A stretch of DNA of 10,074 bases. Source: an uncultured Paracoccaceae bacterium. Its GTDB lineage: Bacteria; Pseudomonadota; Alphaproteobacteria; Rhodobacterales; Rhodobacteraceae. This document shows, piece by piece, positions 1 to 6,379 of the stretch (positions are counted from its first letter, which is position 1; the number at the start of each line of letters is the position of its first letter). The notes beneath the pieces were generated by a model. That model was given only the letters and a program-made list of their open reading frames with translations, made no database searches and was not told the origin of the DNA. Location: NCBI GenBank assembly GCA_937927885.1, contig CALEZJ010000563.1, forward strand, positions 1 to 10,074. Direction: 5' to 3'. A program made the translations under genes and the position numbers.

Positions 1-64
1 GCGTGGCAGGGCCGGGGGGCCCAGCGGCAGGCGGGGGCCGGGCCGGGATGGGTAAGGCTGGCGA

Positions 65-1648
65 TCACGGCGGGGGCATCTGGCCGCGGCGGTCCAGTTC
101 CTCGCGGATCATCTTTTTCGTGATCTTGCCATAGGCGGATTTGGGCAAGCCATCCCAGAACACCACATGCTGCGGCAGCTTGTAGCGCGCCACCTTGTCG
201 CCCAGCCAGGCCAGCAGGTCGGCGGCCTCGATCGGTGCGCGGGGGACGCAGACGGCCATCCCCACCTCGCCCCAGGTGCGATGCGGCACGCCCAGCACGG
301 CGACCTCGGCGATGGCGGGGTGGAGGAGGATTTTCTCCTCGATCTCGCGCGGATAGATGTTCGACCCGCCCGAGATATACATGTCGCTGGCCCGCCCGGT
401 CAGATAGACGAAGCCCTGCGCGTCCATGTGGCCCAGATCGCCGGTGCGGAACCAGCCGTTGCGAAAGGCCTTGGCGTTGGCTTGCGCGTTGTTGAAATAG
501 CCTGCAAAGACCGCCGGGCCGGTGGCGCAGATCTCGCCGGTTTCCAGCGGCGCGCATTCGCTGCCGTCCTCGCGCTGGACCTGCACCTGCATGCCGGTGC
601 GCGCAAAGCCGCAGGTGCCCAACCGCAGCTCATCTGTCGAGTGGTGCACGGCGGGCAGGACGGTGATGTTGCCCGTCACCTCGCCCAGGCCGAAATACTG
701 CACCAGAACGGGACCCAGTTTTTCCAGCGCGGTGATCTGGTCGGCGCGGTACATCGGCGCGCCGGCATAGATGACGTGGCGCAGGCTGGAATGGTCATGC
801 GCATCCACGGCGGGGTGTTCCACCAGCAGTTTGACGATGGTGGGCACGGTAAAGAGGTTGGTGATCCGGTGGCGTTCGACCAGCGACCAGATTTCGGCGG
901 GGTCCAGTTTGGCGCCAACCGGCAGCACCGAGGGCACGCCATGCGCGACCTGCGCCATCAGGTGGATGCCCGCGCCATGGCTGAGGGGGGCGACGATCAG
1001 CGAGGCATCCGGACTGCCCCAATCCGGCCCGGTGCCGGGCATCAGATCGCACAGATGGTTCGTCACCACAAAGCCCATCTGGCCATGGGTCAGCACGGCG
1101 GCCTTTGGCCGTCCGGTGGTGCCCGAGGTGAAGAAGAACCAGCAGGGATCGTCGCGGTTGACGGCGACGGCGGGGCGCGACTGGCCCAGAAAGGGCGTGA
1201 TCAGAGCCTCATAGCCCGCGCCCAGACTCACGGTGGAATCGACATGCGGGGCGCAGGCGGCGGCGTGGGCGGGGAATTCGGAACCGACCAGAAGAACGCG
1301 CGCCTGGCTGAAACCGGCCAGCCATGCCACCTCGTCCGGGGTCTGGCGAAAGTTGGCGGGGACCCAGATCGCACCCAGCCGCCAGCAGGCATACATCGCC
1401 TCGACCATCTGGTTCGAATTGGCCGATTGCACCAGAACGCGGTCGCCCTTCTGCACGCCGTGGCGCTGCGCCAGCGCCTCGGCAAAGGCGGCGGCGCGGG
1501 TTTCGATCTGCGTCCAGGTCCAGACGCGATCACCCCACACGAACCCCGGCGCATCGGGGTGGCGCCGCGCGATGTCGGTGAGGAAATGCGACAGGTTCAT
1601 CACCCGCGTGCTGGCCGGGGGGATCCCGCCCGACAGGTCCGCCCTCAT
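65..1648 (-). CDS. AMP-forming acyl-CoA synthetase (ANL superfamily)
   Basis: Predicted 527-residue enzyme that activates a carboxylic acid with ATP and joins it to CoA, probably a cytosolic fatty-acid or acyl side-chain CoA ligase; the substrate cannot be read from the sequence. Seen: the P-loop TSGTTGRPK (residues 174-182), the motif YFGLGEVTGN around Glu323 in place of the commoner YGxTE, RTGDLG with the ATP-ribose-binding Asp404, the hinge/core motif GRASDMYISGGSNIYPREIE, and the C-terminal catalytic lysine Lys508 in KSAYGKITKK. All core ANL motifs are present and the length is normal. Start choice: the ATG at 1648 overlaps the thiolase stop as ATGA and has a GGAG ribosome-binding site 6 nt upstream. 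A second ATG at 1600 (MNLSHF) fits the usual family N terminus but has no clear ribosome-binding site. The overlap implies translational coupling to the thiolase. Family confidence is high; exact substrate unknown. Confidence 0.93.
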   Translation of the reverse strand: MRADLSGGIPPASTRVMNLSHFLTDIARRHPDAPGFVWGDRVWTWTQIETRAAAFAEALAQRHGVQKGDRVLVQSANSNQMVEAMYACWRLGAIWVPANFRQTPDEVAWLAGFSQARVLLVGSEFPAHAAACAPHVDSTVSLGAGYEALITPFLGQSRPAVAVNRDDPCWFFFTSGTTGRPKAAVLTHGQMGFVVTNHLCDLMPGTGPDWGSPDASLIVAPLSHGAGIHLMAQVAHGVPSVLPVGAKLDPAEIWSLVERHRITNLFTVPTIVKLLVEHPAVDAHDHSSLRHVIYAGAPMYRADQITALEKLGPVLVQYFGLGEVTGNITVLPAVHHSTDELRLGTCGFARTGMQVQVQREDGSECAPLETGEICATGPAVFAGYFNNAQANAKAFRNGWFRTGDLGHMDAQGFVYLTGRASDMYISGGSNIYPREIEEKILLHPAIAEVAVLGVPHRTWGEVGMAVCVPRAPIEAADLLAWLGDKVARYKLPQHVVFWDGLPKSAYGKITKKMIREELDRRGQMPPP

Positions 1649-2814
1649 CGCACGCGCTCCAGGATCGAGCAGTAATTGGCCACCGCAACGCCGCCCATGT
1701 TGAACACGCCCGCGATCCGGGCATCGGGCACCGCCATGTCCCCGGCCTCGCCCGCCAATTGCATCGCGGCCATGACATGCATCGAAACCCCGGTGGCGCC
1801 GATCGGATGGCCTTTGGATTTCAGCCCGCCCGAGGTGTTGACGGGCAGCGCACCGCCCTTTGCCGTGATCCCCTCGCGGATCACCCGATGGCCCTGTCCA
1901 GGGGGCGCCAGACCCATGGCCTCGTATTCCAGCATCTCGGCCATGGTGAAACAATCGTGGGTTTCGACAAGGGACAAGTCCTGCAAGGTCAGGGAGGAAT
2001 CCGCCAGCGCGCGCGCCCAGGCCCGCCGCGCCCCCTCCATCGCCAGCACGTCGCGTTTGGACATCGGCAGGAAATCGTTCGCCTGCACGCGGGCGCGAAA
2101 ACCGATGGCGCGGTTCAGGGTCTTTGCGGTTTCGTCATCCGCCAGCACGAGAATCGCGGCGCCGTCCGAGACCAGCGAACAATCGGTGCGCCGGAGCGGC
2201 CCGGCCACAAGGGGGTTGCGATCGGACGGCGTGTTGCAAAACTCGAACCCGAAATCCTTTCGCATATGGGCATAGGGGTTGGCCATGCCGTTGACGTGGT
2301 TCTTGGCGGCGATCATCGCCAGCGCGTCGGACTGGTCGCCGTAACGCTGGAAATACCCCTCGGCGATGCGGCCAAAGAGACCGGCAAAGCCGGCGGGAAT
2401 GCCCGCCTCTTCGCGCACATAGGAGGCGCCGAGCAGGATCTCGCCCACGTCGGCGGTGGGGGTCGCGGTCATCTTTTCGGCGCCGACCACCAGCGCGATG
2501 CGCCCTCGCCCCGATTCGATGAAATCCATCGCGCCGTAAAGTGCCGCCGACCCCGTGGCGCAGGCGTTTTCAAACCGCATAGCCGGGACATGGCGCAGGG
2601 CGTCATCCGAAAGCGCGACCAGTGCCGCCTGGAAATCCTGTCGGCTGAACCCGGCGTTGAACACGCCGACAAAGATGCCGTCGATCTGCGCGGTCTCGAC
2701 CCCGGCATGGGCCAGTGCCGGATGCAGAATCGAGGCGATGAGGGATTCGGTGTCGGGGGCGTCGGACTTGCCGAAATGCGAGTGGCTCCAGCCGACAATC
2801 TGCGCGCGGGGCAT
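1645..2814 (-). CDS. Thiolase family protein, SCP2/SCPx-type acetyl-CoA acyltransferase
   Basis: Predicted 389-residue thiolase-fold protein. Seen: nucleophile Cys85 in ENACATGS, HDCF at residues 286-289, and the active-site His336 in NTSGGLKSKGHPIGATG. Classical thiolases take their second catalytic cysteine from a C-terminal CxG motif; here the matching region reads FNMGGVAVAN and has none. In SCP2/SCPx-type thiolases the acid/base cysteine is instead supplied by HDCF (family knowledge), so Cys288 probably fills this role and the enzyme is likely active. No C-terminal SCP2 lipid-binding domain is attached. Such enzymes cleave 3-ketoacyl-CoAs, often branched or sterol-side-chain-like, in beta-oxidation; the substrate here is unknown. 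Start: the ATG at 2814 has a strong AGGAGG site 6 nt upstream, which excludes the longer frame extending to 2958. It is the first gene of a two-gene operon with the acyl-CoA synthetase. Confidence 0.92.
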   Translation of the reverse strand: MPRAQIVGWSHSHFGKSDAPDTESLIASILHPALAHAGVETAQIDGIFVGVFNAGFSRQDFQAALVALSDDALRHVPAMRFENACATGSAALYGAMDFIESGRGRIALVVGAEKMTATPTADVGEILLGASYVREEAGIPAGFAGLFGRIAEGYFQRYGDQSDALAMIAAKNHVNGMANPYAHMRKDFGFEFCNTPSDRNPLVAGPLRRTDCSLVSDGAAILVLADDETAKTLNRAIGFRARVQANDFLPMSKRDVLAMEGARRAWARALADSSLTLQDLSLVETHDCFTMAEMLEYEAMGLAPPGQGHRVIREGITAKGGALPVNTSGGLKSKGHPIGATGVSMHVMAAMQLAGEAGDMAVPDARIAGVFNMGGVAVANYCSILERVR

Positions 2815-2945
2815 GGGATTCCTCCTGTGGTCAGGCAGGAATGCAACACATTGCGCGCCGCTTGCCCAGAGGGGATGCGCGGGCTCGGGGATCGCTGGAC
2901 AGGAGAGGGTGCGCTCTCGTATCCCCAAAGGTCGGGGGTCGTCTG
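2815..2945. promoter_or_regulatory. Divergent intergenic region between thiolase operon and GT2 gene
   Basis: This 131-bp stretch must hold promoters for both divergent units. Seen: the thiolase ribosome-binding site (AGGAGG on the minus strand, about 2821-2826) and an imperfect palindrome TGCAA-CACA-TTGCG at 2842-2855, about 28 bp upstream of the thiolase start. Its position and symmetry would suit a repressor operator, but I cannot name the regulator. I found no convincing sigma-70 -35/-10 pair on either strand; alphaproteobacterial promoters are often weakly conserved. On the plus strand only a modest purine-rich stretch (AAGG, then GGGGG) precedes the GT2 start. Confidence 0.4.
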
Positions 2946-3911
2946 ATGTCGCGGGCAAGACCGAAGCCGAGTGTGGATGCCGTGGTGATCGGCCGCAACG
3001 AGGGGGCGCGGCTGGTGGCCTGCCTGCATTCCCTTCAGGGGCAGGTGCGTCGGGTGGTCTATGTCGATTCGGGCTCGACCGACGGCAGCGTTGCCGCGGC
3101 GCAGGGGCTGGGCGCCTCGGTCATTGCGCTGGACATGGGAAAGCCCTTTACCGCCGCGCGGGCGCGCAACGCCGGGCTGGCCGCGCTGAGGGCCGATCCG
3201 CCGGATTATGTGCAGTTCCTCGACGGCGATTGAGAATTGCGCGACGGCTGGATCGAGCGCGCGCGGCATTTCCTGCACGACAACCTGCGCGCGGCGGTGG
3301 TCTGCGGGCGCAGGAGGGAACGGCACCCCGAGGCGAGCGTCTATAACGCGCTGATCGATGCCGAATGGAACACCCCTTTGGGCGAGGTGCGGGCCTGCGG
3401 CGGCGATGCGATGATGCGCTATCAGGCGGTTCAGGCGGTGGGCGGCTATCGCGCCGACCTGATCGCGGGCGAAGAACCCGAACTGTGCCTGCGACTGCGC
3501 GCGCGCGGCTGGACGATCTGGCGCATCGACGCCGAGATGACCTGGCATGACGCCGCGATCACGCGGTTCGGCCAGTGGTGGAAACGGACCGAACGCGCCG
3601 GCCACGCCTTTGCCGAGGGGGCGGCGCGGTTTTCCACCCCGCAGGCGCCGCATTGGCGGGCCGAAACACGGCGCATCTGGATCTGGGGGCTGGGCATTCC
3701 GCTGGTGGCGCTGGTGGGATCGTTGCTGCACCCGGCATTTCTGGCGATGGTGCTGGCCTATCCGGCGCAGGTTCTGCGGCTGAAGGGCCGGATGGGCTGG
3801 CGGGCCGCGTTCTTCAACACGCTGGGCAAGTTCCCCGAGGCGATGGGCGCCATCCGGTTCCATCTGCGCCGGTTGTCACGGGCCGAGGCGCGGCTGATCG
3901 AATACAAGTGA
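2946..3911 (+). CDS. Family 2 glycosyltransferase with in-frame TGA at codon 96 (candidate selenoprotein)
   Basis: Read through the TGA at 3231-3233, the frame encodes 321 residues. Seen: a GT-A nucleotide-binding start VVIGRNEG, DSGSTDGS (41-48), ARARNAGL, the metal-binding DXD as FLDGD (Asp93-Gly-Asp95), the TGA as residue 96, then ELRDGW, GGDAMM, the acceptor/catalytic-site GEEPELCLRLR (Glu176-Glu177), Trp200-His201-Asp202, and a hydrophobic C-terminal stretch at 244-277 that could anchor it to the inner membrane. It would transfer a sugar from a nucleotide donor during polysaccharide assembly; donor and acceptor are unknown. Neither half alone is a complete GT2: the N-terminal part ends at the DXD and the C-terminal part lacks the nucleotide-binding half. 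From memory, relatives carry Cys after DGD, so TGC to TGA is one base change. A SECIS-like hairpin follows at once. Alternatives are a nonsense mutation (pseudogene) or sequencing error. The start ATG at 2946 fits the family N terminus, though its ribosome-binding site is weak. Confidence 0.8.
3234..3272 (+). promoter_or_regulatory. Candidate bacterial SECIS hairpin directly after in-frame TGA
   Basis: Drawn by hand, the mRNA after the TGA folds into an extended hairpin of 14 pairs. From the base: 3234-3236 pair with 3270-3272, a U-U mismatch (3237/3269), 3238-3240 with 3266-3268, bulged G3265, 3241-3243 with 3262-3264, bulged A3244, 3245-3246 with 3260-3261, bulged G3259, and 3247-3249 with 3256-3258. 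The apical loop 3250-3255 reads GGAUCG. Bacterial SECIS elements lie just after the UGA and have a small loop with G in its first two positions about 16-37 nt downstream (recalled rule); here the gap is 16 nt, the lower limit. The GG start resembles the E. coli fdhF loop (GGUCU). Local GC content is high, so a chance fold is possible. SelB and tRNA-Sec would have to be encoded elsewhere. Confidence 0.45.
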
Positions 3912-4658
3912 TCAGCGCTGGCGCCAGGCGCGCAGGGCCTCGCCGGGCAGGATCAGCGCACAATCGAGATAGCGCCGCGCCAGACGACGCGGGTTCGACA
4001 GCATCCGCCAGAGCCATTCCATCGCGATCCGCTGCACCCATTCCGGCGCGCGTTTCTGTCGACCGGCGATGAAATCGAGCCCCGCGCCGATCGAGGCAAA
4101 GCCCATCCCGGGGGCGATCTGGCGGCCCAGCGCGGCAAAGGATTCCTGTTTCGGCGCGCCAAGGGCCAGAAAGGTCAGCCGCGCGCCCGACTCGGCAAGC
4201 CGGGCGTGGATGGCCCGGGCTTCGGCGCCCCGGGGGTCAAAGCCCATCGGCGGCGCGATGGTGGCGGCGATGGTCAGGGTGGGAACCTTTTCGCGCAGGG
4301 CGGCGGCGGCGGCGGCGAGGGCCTCGTCGGTCGAGCCCATCAGGGCCACGGGCACCCCCTCGCGCGCGGCAAGCTGGGCGAGGGGCAGGATCATGTCCGA
4401 GCCCGGGACCAGAGAGACGGGTTTGCGCGCAAGGCGTGACAGCCAGACCACCGGGTTGCCATCGGCGCAGACCAGATCCTGCGCGCCATAGGCATCCCGA
4501 AAGGCCGGGTCGCGGGCCAGTTTCACCAGATGGTCGAGGTTGATCGTCGCCAGCGCGAATCCCTCGCCCGCGCGAAAGCGGCGACGGATTTCCGCCATCA
4601 GGCTGGCCGCATCGGGCATCGAGACGCGAATGCGGTGGGGAGGAAAGGAAAACTCCAC
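3912..4658 (-). CDS. WecG/TagA/CpsF family glycosyltransferase (GT26)
   Basis: Predicted 248-residue enzyme of the family that adds an N-acetylmannosamine-type or uronic-acid sugar to an undecaprenyl-linked acceptor at the cytoplasmic face of the inner membrane (WecG, TagA, GumM). Seen: ATINLDHLVKLARD near the N terminus, ADGNPVVW with Asp66 (the position proposed as catalytic base in TagA), a PGSDMI segment, VALMGS, and the signature LGAPKQE (167-172), followed by a basic, aromatic C terminus (EWLWRMLSNPRRLARRYL) typical of the membrane-contacting tail. Start: the GTG at 4658 has GAGG 6 nt upstream and gives the usual length; the ATG at 4619 would remove the first conserved strand. The reading frame stays open up to 4844, but that extension lacks family sequence. 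Its stop abuts the GT2 stop tail to tail, and it is transcribed divergently from the polymerase gene. Confidence 0.92.
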   Translation of the reverse strand: MEFSFPPHRIRVSMPDAASLMAEIRRRFRAGEGFALATINLDHLVKLARDPAFRDAYGAQDLVCADGNPVVWLSRLARKPVSLVPGSDMILPLAQLAAREGVPVALMGSTDEALAAAAAALREKVPTLTIAATIAPPMGFDPRGAEARAIHARLAESGARLTFLALGAPKQESFAALGRQIAPGMGFASIGAGLDFIAGRQKRAPEWVQRIAMEWLWRMLSNPRRLARRYLDCALILPGEALRAWRQR

Positions 4659-4798
4659 GAAGACCCTCGAACTTTGACCAAATGACCCGGACGACGGGAC
4701 TTGCAGGCAGACAGCGCTGCGCGCGCTTGGTATAGTTGCGCCGCAGACGCCGCGAAAGCCCCGCAAGAGGGTCGGCACAGGGCAGTGATGATACGGGC
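4659..4798. promoter_or_regulatory. Divergent intergenic region between WecG-type and polymerase genes
   Basis: This 140-bp region should contain promoters for the minus-strand transferase and the plus-strand membrane protein. Seen: GAGG on the minus strand just before the GTG start at 4658, and an isolated TATAGT at 4731-4736 that could be a plus-strand -10 hexamer. The nearest good -35-like TTGCAG (4701-4706) lies 24 bp away, too far for a standard promoter, so no promoter is called. No hairpin or riboswitch-like structure stood out. Confidence 0.4.
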
Positions 4799-6292
4799 AT
4801 GATCGACATCGGCAATACCTTTGCCTTGATTGCGCTTCTGGCATGGCCGGGGGTGGTGGCGCTGCTGTTCCACCTGCTGCCCGTGCAGCGTGCGCTGATC
4901 TGGTCGATCCTTGGCGCCTACATGGCGCTGCCGCAGCTTTCGGCGATCAACCTGCCGCTGGTGCCGCCGCTGAACAAGGAATCCATTCCGAACCTTGCCG
5001 CATTTTTGGCCTGCATGATGGCGCTGGGGCGGATGCCGCAACTGATGCCCGCAGGCTGGGTGGGGCGGCTGTTGCTGGTGCTGTTTGTCGTCAGCCCGGC
5101 GGTGACCGTGCTGACCAATCTGGAACCCGTGCGCTTTGGCGTGGACAGTTTCGGCGCGCTCCGTCTGATCGATCCGAACGGGCTGGAGACCTGGGGCCTG
5201 CCGGGGTTGCGGATCTACGATTCGGCCTCGGCGCTGGCGCAGCAGATGTTCCTGATGCTGCCGTTCTTTCTGGCCCGTGAATTGTTGCGCGACGAGGCCG
5301 CGATCCGCGAGATCCTGCTGGCGCTGGTGGTGGCGGGGGCGATCTATGCCCTGCCGATGCTGTGGGAGGTGCGAGTCTCGCCGCAGCTTCACACCCAGCT
5401 TTACGGCTTTTTCCAGCACGATTTCGCGCAGGCGATCCGCGACGGCGGGTTCCGGCCCTTCGTCTTCATGCCGCACGGGCTGTGGGTGGCGTTCTTTGCC
5501 TTCATGGTGGCGATGGCCGCCGCCGTCCGCCTGCGCGAGGCGCCGCCACGATCCGGGGCCTGGCGCATGCTGGCGCTGGGAATGGCCGGCGGGCTGGTGC
5601 TGATCTGCAAGTCGATGGGCGCCATCGTGTTTACGCTGGTCTTCGTGCCGGTCGCGCTGGTCTTCAGGGCGCGTGCGCAACTGCTGTTGTCGCTGGTGAT
5701 CGTGGTTCTGGTGATCGCCTATCCCTTGCTGCGGGGCTCGGGGCTGATCCCGACCGAGGCGCTGGTGGAACAGGTCGCCCAGATCAGCGACGAGCGGGCG
5801 GAATCGCTGCAGTACCGGTTCACCAACGAAGACCGGGTTCTGGCCCATGTCGAGGCGAAACCCCTGTTCGGATGGGGCGGCTGGGGGCGGTTCATGGTCT
5901 ATGACCCGGCCTCGGGGCGCTCGCAGACGGTGGTTGACGGAAGCTGGATCATCACCATCGGGCATTACGGCTGGCTGGGCTATATCGCCATGTTCGGGCT
6001 GCTGGCGCTGCCGGTCATCGCGCTGTGGATCGAAGCGCGGCGGGGCGGGGCCGCGCCGGTGCCGCTGGCGGTATCGACCCTGGCGCTGATCCTGGCGGTC
6101 AACATGCTGGACATGCTGCCCAATGCCACGCTGATCCCGTTGACCTGGCTGATTGCCGGCGCCCTGACCGGCTATGTCGAGGACATGCGCCGCGCCACCA
6201 CCGACGCGCGCGCCGCCCGTTTGCGCCGGGCGCATGAATCGGTGGTGCTGGGGACCGAGACGGCACCGGGCCCCCGCCGGACCCTGCTGTGA
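4799..6292 (+). CDS. O-antigen polymerase/ligase-like polytopic membrane protein
   Basis: Predicted 497-residue integral inner-membrane protein with about ten or more hydrophobic segments, including FALIALLAWPGVVALLF at the N terminus, AFFAFMVAMAAAV, IVFTLVFVPVALVF, LLLSLVIVVLVIAYPLL and YIAMFGLLALPVIALWI. A large hydrophilic loop at roughly residues 315-380 holds RFTNEDR and KPLFGWGGWGRF (Gly358 onward), then a TVVDGSWI segment. This matches the periplasmic loop of Wzy/WaaL-type proteins, where arginines and a GWG-like motif near an Asp are typical. It would join or transfer lipid-linked glycans at the periplasmic face. Polymerase and ligase cannot be told apart from sequence alone. The start at 4799 (MIDIGN) lies just before the first membrane helix; the ribosome-binding site is weak, and the upstream in-frame Arg-rich extension to 4736 is unlikely to be coding. 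The context of two glycosyltransferases supports the call. Confidence 0.85.
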   Translation: MIDIGNTFALIALLAWPGVVALLFHLLPVQRALIWSILGAYMALPQLSAINLPLVPPLNKESIPNLAAFLACMMALGRMPQLMPAGWVGRLLLVLFVVSPAVTVLTNLEPVRFGVDSFGALRLIDPNGLETWGLPGLRIYDSASALAQQMFLMLPFFLARELLRDEAAIREILLALVVAGAIYALPMLWEVRVSPQLHTQLYGFFQHDFAQAIRDGGFRPFVFMPHGLWVAFFAFMVAMAAAVRLREAPPRSGAWRMLALGMAGGLVLICKSMGAIVFTLVFVPVALVFRARAQLLLSLVIVVLVIAYPLLRGSGLIPTEALVEQVAQISDERAESLQYRFTNEDRVLAHVEAKPLFGWGGWGRFMVYDPASGRSQTVVDGSWIITIGHYGWLGYIAMFGLLALPVIALWIEARRGGAAPVPLAVSTLALILAVNMLDMLPNATLIPLTWLIAGALTGYVEDMRRATTDARAARLRRAHESVVLGTETAPGPRRTLL

Positions 6293-6314
6293 GCGCCACC
6301 TTTCGGCCCAAAAG

Positions 6315-6349
6315 CCGGGCCAATAAGGCCCCAAAGGCCGGGTTTGTTT
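6315..6349 (+). terminator. Possible intrinsic terminator after polymerase gene
   Basis: CCGGGCC (6315-6321) pairs with GGCCGGG (6336-6342), giving six GC pairs with one mismatch around a 14-nt loop, followed by TTTGTTT. An alternative compact hairpin, GGGCC-AATAA-GGCCC (6317-6331), overlaps it. The interrupted T tract makes it a weak candidate. It could reduce read-through into the PKS gene, or simply reflect the repeated GGCC composition of this 87-bp spacer. Confidence 0.35.
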
Positions 6350-6379
6350 CGGGCTGTCCGAAGATCGTGCAGGGTTGTC

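Noticed and set aside
1..64. End of another gene downstream of the acyl-CoA synthetase
   Set aside because: A short plus-strand Gly/Arg/Pro-rich frame ends with TAA at 53-55, but 64 bases of GC-rich sequence show no motif and cannot be assigned to a gene on either strand.
167..1675. A plus-strand frame of about 500 codons across the acyl-CoA synthetase gene
   Set aside because: It has low-complexity Arg/Gly/His/Ala composition and no motifs, and is the antisense shadow of a gene with every ANL motif intact.
1759..2946. A plus-strand frame of about 395 codons across the thiolase gene
   Set aside because: It is the antisense shadow of the thiolase, whose catalytic residues and strong ribosome-binding site are clear.
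3216..3240. A frameshift as the cause of the GT2 interruption
   Set aside because: The protein matches family expectation in the same frame immediately before and after the TGA, so no base gain or loss is needed.
2841..3911. Reading the GT2 region as two separate genes split at the TGA
   Set aside because: The halves share one frame and together make one GT-A fold with the DXD at the join. The downstream piece would need a TTG start with no ribosome-binding site and would lack the nucleotide-binding half.
4701..4736. A sigma-70 promoter made of TTGCAG and TATAGT ahead of the polymerase gene
   Set aside because: The spacer is 24 bp against the usual 16-18 bp, and no better -35 lies at the right distance from TATAGT.
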